DNA of 64,000 nt from contig DATGIF010000019.1 in assembly GCA_035295845.1 (NCBI GenBank), positions 372,001 through 436,000 on the forward strand. Reading direction: 5' to 3'. The position numbers and the translations under genes are program-made. This stretch comes from Palsa-892 sp035295845. Its GTDB lineage: Bacteria; Pseudomonadota; Alphaproteobacteria; Rhizobiales; Xanthobacteraceae. Shown here one piece after another: positions 1-8,043 of this stretch. The notes below the pieces were generated by a model that was not told the DNA's origin, ran no database searches, and saw nothing but the letters and a program-made list of their open reading frames with translations. The stretch's first letter is position 1, and each line of letters begins with the position of its first letter.

Positions 1-189
1 CCGAACGGCATGGGCGGCGGCGAGCATCTCATGAGCCTGCCGCTCAGGGAGGCGCGCGAGGCGTTCGAGCGCGAGTATCTCATCGCCCAGATCAGCCGCT
101 TCGGCGGCAACATCTCGCGCACCGCCGAGTTCGTGGGCATGGAGCGATCGGCGCTGCATCGCAAGCTGAAAGCGCTTGGCGTCGACTGA
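1..189 (+). CDS. ntrX: Nitrogen regulation response regulator NtrX, C-terminal end (partial)
   Basis: The window opens inside this gene; only the last 62 codons are present. They end in a Fis-type helix-turn-helix (NISRTAEFVGMERSALHRKL), the DNA-binding end of NtrC-family sigma54 activators. NtrX is the response regulator of the NtrY/NtrX pair that controls nitrogen and redox responses. The assignment to NtrX rather than NtrC rests on the C-terminal sequence and on the downstream order dat, hfq, hflX, which is conserved after ntrX in Hyphomicrobiales. The receiver and AAA+ domains lie outside the window and cannot be checked. Confidence 0.85.
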   Translation, partial: PNGMGGGEHLMSLPLREAREAFEREYLIAQISRFGGNISRTAEFVGMERSALHRKLKALGVD

Positions 190-200
190 AAGGCCGATCG

Positions 201-1061
201 TTGTCCCGCATCGCCTTTGTCAACGGCCGCTACCTTCCGCTCGCCCAGGCCGCCGTTCATATCGAGGATCGCGGCTACCAGTTCGCCGACGGCGTCTATG
301 AAGTTTGCGAGGTGCGGGAGGGACGGATCGTGGACGAGCGCCGCCATATGGAGCGGCTTCAGCGCTCGCTTTCGGAATTGCGCATCTCGCCGCCGATGGC
401 GCCAAGGGCGCTCGGCATCGTGCTGCGGGAAACCGTCCGCCGCAACCGCGTGCGCGACGGGCTTCTCTATTTGCAGGTGACGCGCGGCGTCGCTAGGCGC
501 GACCACGCATTTCCACCGGACGGAACGCGGCCGAGCCTCGTCGTTACCGCCCGCCCGCGCGACCGCGAAAAGGCGGAGCGCGTTGCGGCGGCGGGAATTG
601 CGGTCATCACCGTGCCCGACAATCGCTGGGAGCGGGTCGATATCAAGACCATCGCGCTGGTGCCGAACGTGCTCGCGCGCCAGGCCGCGCGGGAGGCGGG
701 GGCGGGCGAGGCGTGGTTCGTCGATGACGAAGGATTGGTGACGGAGGGCTCCGCTTCCAATGCCTGGATCGTCACGCGCGAGGGAACGCTGGTCACGCGG
801 CCGGCCGAGCGCGGAATTCTGCGCGGCATTACGCGGGCGGTCGTGTTCGAGGTCGCGATGCAGTCGCAGCTCAGGATCGAGGAGCGGCCGTTTCGCGTGG
901 AAGAAGCTTTGCAGGCGAAGGAAGCCTTCATTACCGCCGCCACGCAGATCGTGATGCCGGTGGTCAAAATCGACGGAAATTCGGTGGCGGACGGAGAGCC
1001 TGGGACAATTGCGCGCGCGCTGCGGGCGCGGTTCCACGATGTGGCTGAAATCGAGGAATAG
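201..1061 (+). CDS. dat: D-amino acid aminotransferase (D-alanine transaminase)
   Basis: This is a 286-residue fold-type IV PLP aminotransferase, close to the usual size of D-alanine transaminases. It interconverts D-alanine and 2-oxoglutarate with D-glutamate and pyruvate, feeding peptidoglycan precursors. The PLP lysine is expected at K149 (VDIKTIALVPNV) and the cofactor-binding Glu at E182 (VTEGSASNAW). The N-terminal DRGYQFADGVYEV matches the family signature. The start is a TTG 11 bases after the ntrX stop, preceded by AAAGG. Branched-chain aminotransferase or aminodeoxychorismate lyase are the alternatives within fold IV; the DRGYQFADGVYEV signature and the operon context favour dat. 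Confidence 0.9.
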   Translation: MSRIAFVNGRYLPLAQAAVHIEDRGYQFADGVYEVCEVREGRIVDERRHMERLQRSLSELRISPPMAPRALGIVLRETVRRNRVRDGLLYLQVTRGVARRDHAFPPDGTRPSLVVTARPRDREKAERVAAAGIAVITVPDNRWERVDIKTIALVPNVLARQAAREAGAGEAWFVDDEGLVTEGSASNAWIVTREGTLVTRPAERGILRGITRAVVFEVAMQSQLRIEERPFRVEEALQAKEAFITAATQIVMPVVKIDGNSVADGEPGTIARALRARFHDVAEIEE

Positions 1062-1250
1062 CGCCAAAAATCATCCGCTCCTTGCGCAATCCGTGGGCAC
1101 GCCGGCGGAATTTTGTCTTGCGCATCCGCGGCTTCCGTTTTCTAATAATGGCGCTTTCGCGCGGCGGCTTTTACCGCTGATGGAAAGCCCGGCGATCCGC
1201 GGGGATCGTCGAGACAATCGCTCGCCCGACGAACAAAAAGGATAACAGCA

Positions 1251-1514
1251 ATGGCGGCCGAACGTGCTCAAAACCTTCAAGACACCTTTCTCAATCACGT
1301 CCGCAAAAACAAAATTCCGCTCACCATTTTCCTGGTGAACGGGGTCAAGCTGCAGGGCGTGGTGACGTGGTTCGACAATTTCTGCGTACTCTTGCGACGG
1401 GATGGGCATTCTCAACTCGTTTACAAGCATGCGATCTCCACGGTGATGCCGGGCCATCCGATCCAGCTCTTCGAGCAGGCGGATGAGGGCATGCCCGCCT
1501 TGGACAAGGCCTGA
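1251..1514 (+). CDS. hfq: RNA chaperone Hfq
   Basis: This 87-residue protein is the hexameric Sm-like RNA chaperone that helps small RNAs pair with mRNAs. The Sm1 part (QDTFLNHVRKNKIPLTIFL, about residues 9-27) and the Sm2 motif YKHAIST (about 58-64) are intact. The short acidic tail is typical of alphaproteobacterial Hfq. An AAGGAT Shine-Dalgarno stands nine bases before the ATG. About 190 bases separate it from dat, enough room for its own promoter. The next gene, hflX, starts on the base after the hfq stop, so the two are very probably translated from one mRNA. Confidence 0.98.
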   Translation: MAAERAQNLQDTFLNHVRKNKIPLTIFLVNGVKLQGVVTWFDNFCVLLRRDGHSQLVYKHAISTVMPGHPIQLFEQADEGMPALDKA

Positions 1515-2897
1515 TTGGAGCCGCGCCGCGGACCCGGCGGAAAGCGGCAAGGCGGGCGCCTCGCGGCAGCCGCGGGAGCGGTCGCGCGCGCGATCGTCAT
1601 CGTGCCGCATCTCGTCAAGAGGGCGACGAAAGCGGGCGGGCGAAAGGCGGGCCGCGGGATCGCGGCGCGGCTCGAAGAAGCGGTCGGGCTCGCACGCGCC
1701 ATCGACCTCGACATCGCGAGCGCGGGCGCGGTCCCGCTGAGCGAGATCAGGCCCGCGACGTTTCTCGGAAAAGGCAAGGTCGAGGAGATCGCCGGCATCG
1801 TGCGCGCCGAGGAGGCGGGTCTCGTTTTCGCCGATTGCGCGCTGTCGCCGGTGCAGCAGCGCAATCTCGAAAAGGCGTGGGGCGCCAAGGTCGTCGACCG
1901 CACCGGCCTGATCCTGGAAATTTTCGGCGAGCGCGCGCGCACCAAGGAAGGCGCGCTGCAGGTGGAGCTCGCGCATCTCAACTATCAAAAAAGCCGGCTC
2001 GTGCGCTCATGGACGCATCTCGAGCGGCAGCGCGGCGGCTTCGGCTTTCTCGGCGGCCCCGGCGAAACGCAGATCGAGGCCGATCGCCGCCAGATCGGCG
2101 AGCGCATCGACAAGATCGAACGCGAACTCGAGCGGGTGAAACGCACGCGCGCGCTCCACCGCGAGAACCGCAAGCGCGTGCCGTATCCGATCGTGGCGCT
2201 CGTCGGCTACACCAACGCCGGAAAGTCGACGCTCTTCAACACGCTGACCAAAGCCTCGGTGCGGGCCGAGGACCTCTTGTTCGCGACCCTCGATCCGACG
2301 CTGCGCGCCGTTGATCTTCCCGCGGGCACGCGCGCGATCGTGTCCGACACGGTCGGCTTTATTTCGGAGCTGCCGACCATGCTGATCGCGGCCTTCCGGG
2401 CGACGCTGGAGGAGGTGACCGAGGCCGATATCATCATTCACGTGCGCGATTGCGCGCATGAGGACACCGAGGCGCAAGCGGAGGACGTGGCGGCGATCTT
2501 GCGCGAACTCGGCATCGATCCCGACGATCACGGCCGTGTCATCGAGGCCTGGAACAAGATCGATCTTCTCGACCGCGACGGGCGCGAGCGGCTCGCCAAT
2601 ATCGCCGCACGGAAAGAGCCTGAAACGCGACCGGTGCTGGTGTCGGCGCTCACCGGCGAGGGCATGACGGCGCTCCTCTCCGCGATCGAAGCGCGGCTTG
2701 CGGCCAAGCGCGCGCTCCTTTCCATTGCCCTCGATCCCGCCGATGGCGCCGGCCTCGGCTGGCTGCACCGCCAGGGCGAAGTGCTCGGCCGCGAGCTTGC
2801 CGGGGACGGCGAGCTCAAGGTCACGGTGCGGGTCGAGCCGTCGAAGGTCGAGCAGGTCCGCCGGCGTTTTCCGCAGGCGGTTCTTACTTCCGTTTGA
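1515..2897 (+). CDS. hflX: GTPase HflX
   Basis: HflX is a ribosome-binding GTPase that splits stalled or heat-damaged 70S ribosomes. In the 460-residue product the N-terminal HflX domain (about 25-215) contains the Gly-rich GGFGFLGGPGETQIEADRR segment. The GTPase domain has G1 GYTNAGKST (231-239), G3 DTVGF (278-282) and G4 NKID (347-350). The start is a TTG placed directly after the hfq stop, so translation is probably coupled to hfq. The first 20 residues are Gly/Arg-rich and may not all be conserved. The 3' end overlaps convergent mazG by 14 bases. Confidence 0.95.
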   Translation: MEPRRGPGGKRQGGRLAAAAGAVARAIVIVPHLVKRATKAGGRKAGRGIAARLEEAVGLARAIDLDIASAGAVPLSEIRPATFLGKGKVEEIAGIVRAEEAGLVFADCALSPVQQRNLEKAWGAKVVDRTGLILEIFGERARTKEGALQVELAHLNYQKSRLVRSWTHLERQRGGFGFLGGPGETQIEADRRQIGERIDKIERELERVKRTRALHRENRKRVPYPIVALVGYTNAGKSTLFNTLTKASVRAEDLLFATLDPTLRAVDLPAGTRAIVSDTVGFISELPTMLIAAFRATLEEVTEADIIIHVRDCAHEDTEAQAEDVAAILRELGIDPDDHGRVIEAWNKIDLLDRDGRERLANIAARKEPETRPVLVSALTGEGMTALLSAIEARLAAKRALLSIALDPADGAGLGWLHRQGEVLGRELAGDGELKVTVRVEPSKVEQVRRRFPQAVLTSV

Positions 2898-3699
2898 GGC
2901 CGTCCGCCCGTTCGGCGGCTTTTGCGGCGTCCCAGAGCGCGTCCATCTCCGCGAGGTTCGACTGCGCCGGCGTTCTGCCGCGCGCGGCAAGGCCTTTTTC
3001 GACGGCATGGAAGCGGCGCTCGAATTTGCGATTGGCGGCGCGCAAGGCGGCTTCCGCGTCGACGCCGGCGTGACGGGCGAAGTTGACGAGCGCGAACAAG
3101 AGATCGCCGAATTCCTCCGCCGCCTTCTCGCGGTCGCCCATCGCGGCGGAAAGTTCGCGGATTTCCTCTTCGATCTTGGCCTTGACGTCGTTCACGCTCG
3201 GCCAATCGAAGCCGACGCGGGCGGCCTTGGTCTGCAGCTTTTCGGCGCGGCTGAGGGCGGGCAGGGCGCCGGGAATGCCGTCGAGAGCGCTCGCATTCGC
3301 CTTCCCGGCTTTCGCGCGCTCTTCGTCCTTGATGGTTTGCCACAGCGCCTTGACTTCCTCCGGGGCAATATCGCGGCCGCCGCCGAACACGTGCGGATGC
3401 CGGCGCACGAGCTTGTCGGTGATGGCGTAAACCACGCCGCCGAAATCGAACGCCCCGCGCTCCTCGGCCATGCGGGCGTGAAAGACGACCTGCAGGAGCA
3501 GGTCGCCCAGCTCGTCCTTCAGGCCGGCGAGGTCGCCGCGGGCAATCGCGTCCGCCACCTCGTAGGCTTCCTCGAGGGTGTAGGGGGCGATGGTCTCGAA
3601 GGTCTGCTCGAGATCCCACGGACAGCCCGAGCCCGGCGTACGCAGCGCTGCCATGAGCGCAAGCAATTGCTCGATGTCGCGGGAAGCCTCGGCCTTCAT
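2884..3699 (-). CDS. mazG: Nucleoside triphosphate pyrophosphohydrolase MazG
   Basis: MazG hydrolyses (d)NTPs to monophosphates and pyrophosphate and helps clear non-canonical nucleotides. The 271-residue protein has two MazG helical domains. The first carries the metal-binding TLEEAYEVADAI and KDELGDLLLQV helices; the second carries KAKIEEEIREL and EEFGDLLFALV. The reading frame is open 25 codons further upstream, but the ATG at 3699 is preceded by GAAAGG at a proper distance and begins at the conserved MKAEASRDI region, so that start is preferred. The position next to hflX is the usual one in Hyphomicrobiales. Confidence 0.93.
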   Translation of the reverse strand: MKAEASRDIEQLLALMAALRTPGSGCPWDLEQTFETIAPYTLEEAYEVADAIARGDLAGLKDELGDLLLQVVFHARMAEERGAFDFGGVVYAITDKLVRRHPHVFGGGRDIAPEEVKALWQTIKDEERAKAGKANASALDGIPGALPALSRAEKLQTKAARVGFDWPSVNDVKAKIEEEIRELSAAMGDREKAAEEFGDLLFALVNFARHAGVDAEAALRAANRKFERRFHAVEKGLAARGRTPAQSNLAEMDALWDAAKAAERADGLKRK

Positions 3700-3858
3700 G
3701 AGCGCCTTTCGGATGCGAGGTGCGGATGGAAGAGGAACGCCGAACCGAGGCTGACACGGTTCGGCCGCCCACATGATCGATTCGCAGAAGACATATTATG
3801 GAACATCTAAGGGCGATGTTTCACTTCGCATACCCGACGCCGAATAAGGCGCGTTCCT

Positions 3859-4122
3859 TCAGCGTCCGCAGGCGACGACACAGGATCGGTAGTCGATCGC
3901 GCATGGAGCCGCGCAGGATTTGTAGGCCGTCCGGCAGGCACGCCGGCACGCGAAGTCCAGGGTTCCGCACGGTTTGCGGCATTCCGTGCGCACGGCGGCG
4001 CAGGGCGCTTCGCACCTATTCTCCTGTTCGATGCAGGTCTTGATGCAGCCGGGCCCGGCCACCGCCTGAGAGGCCATCAAGGCAAAGGCCGCCAATGTCG
4101 AAATCAGCAAGGTTTTTATCAT
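3859..4122 (-). CDS. Exported protein of six CxxxC repeats with an 11-residue period
   Basis: This 87-residue protein has a clear Sec signal peptide (about residues 1-22, ending AVA). The mature part holds twelve cysteines at 26/30, 37/41, 48/52, 59/63, 70/74 and 81/85. That is six CxxxC pairs, each separated by exactly six residues, so the unit is 11 residues long and repeats without error. The ATG at 4122 follows a GGGGGA Shine-Dalgarno; the eight upstream in-frame codons are probably not used. I do not recognise a family. The arrangement would put cysteine pairs along one face of a helix, in disulfides or as metal ligands, in the periplasm. That is inference. Confidence 0.7.
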   Translation of the reverse strand: MIKTLLISTLAAFALMASQAVAGPGCIKTCIEQENRCEAPCAAVRTECRKPCGTLDFACRRACRTAYKSCAAPCAIDYRSCVVACGR

Positions 4123-4248
4123 CGTTTCCCCCAGAGCAGGTCGCACTGTAGCCGATGCGTTCGGGCTTGAATATGCGAGGTGCGGTATTGCCCATTTGCC
4201 GTTGGGCTCCCGCCCCGTTTTGCCAGTTAAAGAGCCGATAAACCGATC

Positions 4249-4264
4249 GATTCAAATTTGAATC
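4249..4264. promoter_or_regulatory. Perfect 16-bp palindrome upstream of the diguanylate cyclase
   Basis: GATTCAAATTTGAATC is a perfect palindrome lying 35 bases before the chosen start of the diguanylate cyclase, in an AT-rich stretch between divergent genes. Its form suits a dimeric repressor operator. No convincing -35/-10 pair was found around it, so the role is unproven. Confidence 0.4.
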
Positions 4265-4298
4265 ATTCCCGGTGTGCTTCCTAAAGAGGCACGGTGGC

Positions 4299-6005
4299 AT
4301 GTTCGTCCCGTTTGGGGTCTGGTTTGGGGGCGGACGCGTGTCGATGCCAGGTAGCGGCATACGAGCTGGCCGGGTGCGATTGCACTGGCACTTCGTGCTC
4401 ATCGTGTTGATCGCGGTGATGCCGATCTTTGCGCTCTATGTCAGCCGGCTGCAGTCAAAGCGCGAATATGCGCTGTCGCAGGCGCGCGCGCATGCGGCGG
4501 ATCTCGCCAACAATGCCGCTTCCGTGCAGGCGGGCATCGCACTAAGGGCGCGGAACGTCCTTGAAATGGTCGCGCAGTCGCCCGTTCTCCGCGGCAGCGT
4601 CGATCAGTGCGACGAATTCCTCAACTGGGTGCAGTATCTTCTCCTCAGCCAGGACGATAAACCCTGGATGACCGGAATTTTCGTCGTTGACCGCACCGGC
4701 AAGGGCCTGTGCGGGACGTTTACCAATTCGAAGTCGCTCGCCATCGGCGACCGCCCGCACTTCCAGCAGGCGCTGGAGACGAAGAACTTCGTCACCAGCG
4801 AAATCATCATCGGCAGGATCAGCAGGCGCCCGATCATCGCCGCCGAGCTTCCGATTCTCAACGCGCGCGGCGAGATCGAATTGGTCGTCGGGCTCGGCGC
4901 CGATCTCGAACGCCTCGACGAGATCGCGCTTGAGGCGAGCCGCAAATTCCACGGCTTGCTGCTGGTCTTGGACGACCACGGGCGCGTCATCGCCAATCTG
5001 CCCAAACTCCCGGACGGCGAGATTTCGCGGAGCTTTGACGAACCCGCGATCATTTCGGCGCTGGTTAACGCCAACGCGCCCATTGTCGAGGCGGCCGATC
5101 GCGCGGGCATGAAGCGCATCTTCGGCGTCAAGCAGCTTCCCAACGGCCAGTTCGTCGCGGTCGGGCTCGACCGCGAGACGGTGCTGATGCCGGTCGAGCA
5201 TGCGTTCCGCTCCGATCTTTTGTTCCTCTTGCTTGTGGCCGCGGCTTCGATTGCGGCGGCGTTAATCATGGCCGAGTTTGGCGTGCTGCGGGGCGTGCGG
5301 CTGTTGAAGGGCGCGGCCCTCCGCCTCAAGGCCGGCGGCATGGGGCTGCGGGTGAAGCTTCCGGTGTTTGTCGCCGCCGAGCTGCACGACCTTTCCACGA
5401 CCTATAACGCGATGACCGCCGAATTCGAGCGGCTGGCCTATCTCGACCGCCTCACCGGCCTGCCCAACCGGCGCTATTTTGAGCGCGAGCTCGCGGGCCG
5501 CAATGGCAACGACAAGCATTCCCGCCAGGCGGTGCTCGCGATCGACCTCGACGGCTTCAAGCCGGTCAATGACAGCTATGGCCACGCGGTCGGCGATCGC
5601 GTGCTCGCCGCGGTCGCGCGCCGGATCGCGACCGTCATCGCCGGCCAAGGGCTGCTCGCGCGCGTGGGCGGCGACGAATTCGTCGCGGTCCTTCCCCTGC
5701 CCGACGGCAAATGCCGCGAAGTCGCCCGCACGCTCGCGGAACAGATCCGCGCCGATCTCGAGATTCCGGTCGAAACCGACCAGTTGTCCTTCGTCGTCGG
5801 CTGCAGCGTCGGGATTGCGGTCGTTCCCGACGATGCCTCGAGCCTCGCCGGCGCCCTGGTGGTCGCCGACAGTGCGCTTTACGAAGCCAAGCGCGGCGGG
5901 CGCAACCGTGTCATCGACAATGCGCCGCCGATCGCCGCGGACGTCGAGCCGGATGCCGGGAAGCAATCGCCGCGGACGGCGCTCGAATTCAACGAGCCGG
6001 TCTGA
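4299..6005 (+). CDS. Membrane diguanylate cyclase with Cache, HAMP and GGDEF domains
   Basis: The enzyme makes cyclic di-GMP from two GTP in response to an extracellular signal. A transmembrane helix (HFVLIVLIAVMPIFALYV) precedes a periplasmic Cache-type sensor (FVVDRTGKGLCGTFTNSK, GDRPHFQQAL). A second membrane helix (LLFLLLVAAASIAAALIMA), a HAMP-like linker and a GGDEF domain starting at DRLTGLPNRRYFE follow. The catalytic loop reads RVGGDEF and is intact. The allosteric RxxD inhibitory site expected five residues before GGDEF is replaced by AGQG, so product inhibition there is probably lost. The start is uncertain: ATG 4299, GTG 4338 and ATG 4344 are all possible. The gene stands alone, divergent from the Cys-rich gene. 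Confidence 0.9.
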   Translation: MFVPFGVWFGGGRVSMPGSGIRAGRVRLHWHFVLIVLIAVMPIFALYVSRLQSKREYALSQARAHAADLANNAASVQAGIALRARNVLEMVAQSPVLRGSVDQCDEFLNWVQYLLLSQDDKPWMTGIFVVDRTGKGLCGTFTNSKSLAIGDRPHFQQALETKNFVTSEIIIGRISRRPIIAAELPILNARGEIELVVGLGADLERLDEIALEASRKFHGLLLVLDDHGRVIANLPKLPDGEISRSFDEPAIISALVNANAPIVEAADRAGMKRIFGVKQLPNGQFVAVGLDRETVLMPVEHAFRSDLLFLLLVAAASIAAALIMAEFGVLRGVRLLKGAALRLKAGGMGLRVKLPVFVAAELHDLSTTYNAMTAEFERLAYLDRLTGLPNRRYFERELAGRNGNDKHSRQAVLAIDLDGFKPVNDSYGHAVGDRVLAAVARRIATVIAGQGLLARVGGDEFVAVLPLPDGKCREVARTLAEQIRADLEIPVETDQLSFVVGCSVGIAVVPDDASSLAGALVVADSALYEAKRGGRNRVIDNAPPIAADVEPDAGKQSPRTALEFNEPV

Positions 6006-6007
6006 AA

Positions 6008-6475
6008 TCAGCGGCCGGCGCCGCCCGGCGGCGGGATGAATTCCAAAAAGATGTTGAGCGTATCGCGCCATCTGGACAGGTAGACATCGTTGTCAACGAG
6101 CGTGGCGCCGGCCTTGCTGACATAGAGCGTCTTCAGCAATTTGCCCGCGTCCGACATTTGCCAGACGATCATTTCGTTGGGATTGCGCGCGATCATGACG
6201 GCGTTCGGCCGGTCATGCACGACGTCGAAGGCAACGCTCGAATGGTCGTTCGGATTGGCAAAGGCCATGCGGCTCACGATCACGTTCGCGTCGCCCCATT
6301 CGAAAATATGCGCCATGTCGCGCGACATGATCGCGTCCGTGCCGTCGCGCCGCACCCATTGAATGACATCGGCAATGGTATGCGCGGTCTTGGTCTCAGG
6401 CGGCGTTTGCGCAAGGGCGGCCGAGGCGAAGCTCAAGAAAGCGATGACAAAAAGACGCAAGCGATTAGTCGACAT
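6008..6475 (-). CDS. Exported protein of unknown function
   Basis: This 155-residue protein starts with a signal peptide (LRLFVIAFLSFASAALA, cleavage near residue 22). The mature part is an alpha/beta mixture (IADVIQWVRRDGTDAIMSRD, VAFDVVHDRPNAVMIARNPN) without a family I recognise, and has no cysteines. Its start overlaps the end of the MBL hydrolase gene by 11 bases, so it is probably the last gene of the minus-strand run that begins near rlpA. Convergent to the diguanylate cyclase, with two bases between the stops. Confidence 0.75.
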   Translation of the reverse strand: MSTNRLRLFVIAFLSFASAALAQTPPETKTAHTIADVIQWVRRDGTDAIMSRDMAHIFEWGDANVIVSRMAFANPNDHSSVAFDVVHDRPNAVMIARNPNEMIVWQMSDAGKLLKTLYVSKAGATLVDNDVYLSRWRDTLNIFLEFIPPPGGAGR

Positions 6476-7262
6476 TGATCCTCATTCCGTCATAGGCCGG
6501 CTCGACGTTTGGCGGCAGCCCGCGCGACAGCGTTTCGTAGTCGAGGTCGGTATGCAAATTGGTGAGAATCGCCCGGCGCGGATGCAAGCGCGCGATCCAG
6601 CCAAGCGCTTCCTCGACCGTTAAATGACTGGGATGCGGCCGCTCGCGCAATGCGTCGATGAGCCACACGTCCAGATCCGCCAGAGCCGCAAAGCTTTCTT
6701 CGGTAAAATCGCTCACGTCGGGCGTGTAGGCGAGGCCGCCGAAACGCAGGCCGAGCGCCGGCGCATTGCCGTGACGAAGCTCGAACGGAAGCGCTTCGAT
6801 CGCACCGCCCTCGCCTTCGATTTTGACCGTCTTGCCCGCCTCCATCCGGTGCTCCTGCAGGATCGGCGGATATTCACTTCCTTCCGGCGTCTTGAAGCAA
6901 TAGCCGAAACGCCGGTGCAAAAACGCCGACGTGCGCGCGTCGAGGTAAACGTCGATGCGTCGGCGCTGCACGAGCGCGAGCGGCCTCAAATCGTCGATGC
7001 CATGGGTGTGATCGGCGTGTTCGTGGGTGAAGATCACGCCGTCGAGGCGCGCGACATCGGCATCCAGCAACTGCTCGCGAAGGTCCGGCGAAGTATCGAC
7101 AAGCACCCGGGTGCGGCGGCCGCCATCCGCTCTCTCGACCAGGAGCGAGCAGCGGCGGCGGCGGTTCTTCGGGTTGTTGGGATCGCACGCGCCCCAGCCC
7201 TGCCCCACCCGCGGAACGCCGCCGGAGGAGCCGCAACCGAGGATCGTGAAGGTGAGCGGCAT
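6465..7262 (-). CDS. MBL-fold metallohydrolase, PhnP/RNase Z-like
   Basis: A 265-residue metallo-beta-lactamase-fold hydrolase. The two-metal motif is H80-E-H82-A-D84-H85 (THEHADHTHGID). The N-terminus TILGCGSSGGVPRVGQGWG and the cysteine in GACDPNN match the PhnP-like cyclic phosphodiesterase group, which acts on 1,2-cyclic ribose phosphates. No other phn genes lie nearby, so the substrate may be another cyclic or linear phosphodiester. Its ATG overlaps the stop of tatD by one base, which implies coupled translation. The order metG, tatD, MBL is common in alphaproteobacteria. Confidence 0.85.
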   Translation of the reverse strand: MPLTFTILGCGSSGGVPRVGQGWGACDPNNPKNRRRRCSLLVERADGGRRTRVLVDTSPDLREQLLDADVARLDGVIFTHEHADHTHGIDDLRPLALVQRRRIDVYLDARTSAFLHRRFGYCFKTPEGSEYPPILQEHRMEAGKTVKIEGEGGAIEALPFELRHGNAPALGLRFGGLAYTPDVSDFTEESFAALADLDVWLIDALRERPHPSHLTVEEALGWIARLHPRRAILTNLHTDLDYETLSRGLPPNVEPAYDGMRINVD

Positions 7263-8041
7263 CAGACGGCGGCCACCTTCGAGAACAGACGGAAGAAATT
7301 GGCGCTCGTCGTTTTGGCGATCGCTTCCATGGAAACGCCGCGCGTCTCCGCCAATACCCGCGCGGTCTCGGCGACGTAGGCGGGCTCGTTGCGCTTGCCG
7401 CGATAGGGCTGCGGCGCGAGGAACGGCGCGTCGGTTTCGACCAGAATGCGGTCTTCGGGAAGACTCGCGGCGATCTTGCGCAGATCGTCGCTATTCTTGA
7501 ACGTGAGAATCCCCGAGAACGACACGTAGCCGCCGAGCGCGACGCCGCGGCGGGCAAGATCCTCGCCGCCGGTGAAGCAATGCAATACGAAGGGAAAATT
7601 TCCCTTCGCGCTCTCCTCCTCGAGAATGCGGGCAATGTCGCCGTCCGCCTCGCGCGCGTGGATCACGAGCGGAAGCCCGGTTTCGCGCGCCGCCTGAATG
7701 TGCGTGCGAAAGCCCTTTTCCTGCGCTTCGCGCGGGCTGTTGTCGTAGTGATAATCGAGCCCCGCCTCGCCGATCGCGACCACTTTCGGATGTTTCGTCG
7801 CGGCGACGAGATCGGCGGCCGTCACATCCGGTTCCTTGGCCGCGTGATGCGGATGGGTGCCGACCGAGCAATAGACCTCGTCGAAGCGTTCGGCGATGGC
7901 GCGCAAGGCCGGGAATTTTCCGACGCGGGTCGAGATCGTCACCAGGCGCCTGATATCGGCCGCGCGGGCGCGCGCGATCACGGCGTCAAGCTCCGGCGCA
8001 AACTCGGGAAAATCGAGATGGCAATGGCTGTCGACGAGCAT
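7262..8041 (-). CDS. tatD: TatD-family metal-dependent DNase
   Basis: This 259-residue TIM-barrel hydrolase belongs to the TatD/YcfH group, Mg-dependent 3'-5' deoxyribonucleases and quality-control hydrolases. Metal ligands visible are H6 and H8 (DSHCHLD), the Glu in GEAGLDYHY, the His in VIHAREAD, the His in LHCFTGG and the Asp in VETDAPFLAPQPYRG. The length is normal. It starts two bases after the metG stop and overlaps the MBL gene by one base, so metG, tatD and MBL form one transcription unit. Confidence 0.93.
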   Translation of the reverse strand: MLVDSHCHLDFPEFAPELDAVIARARAADIRRLVTISTRVGKFPALRAIAERFDEVYCSVGTHPHHAAKEPDVTAADLVAATKHPKVVAIGEAGLDYHYDNSPREAQEKGFRTHIQAARETGLPLVIHAREADGDIARILEEESAKGNFPFVLHCFTGGEDLARRGVALGGYVSFSGILTFKNSDDLRKIAASLPEDRILVETDAPFLAPQPYRGKRNEPAYVAETARVLAETRGVSMEAIAKTTSANFFRLFSKVAAV

Positions 8042-8043
8042 GG

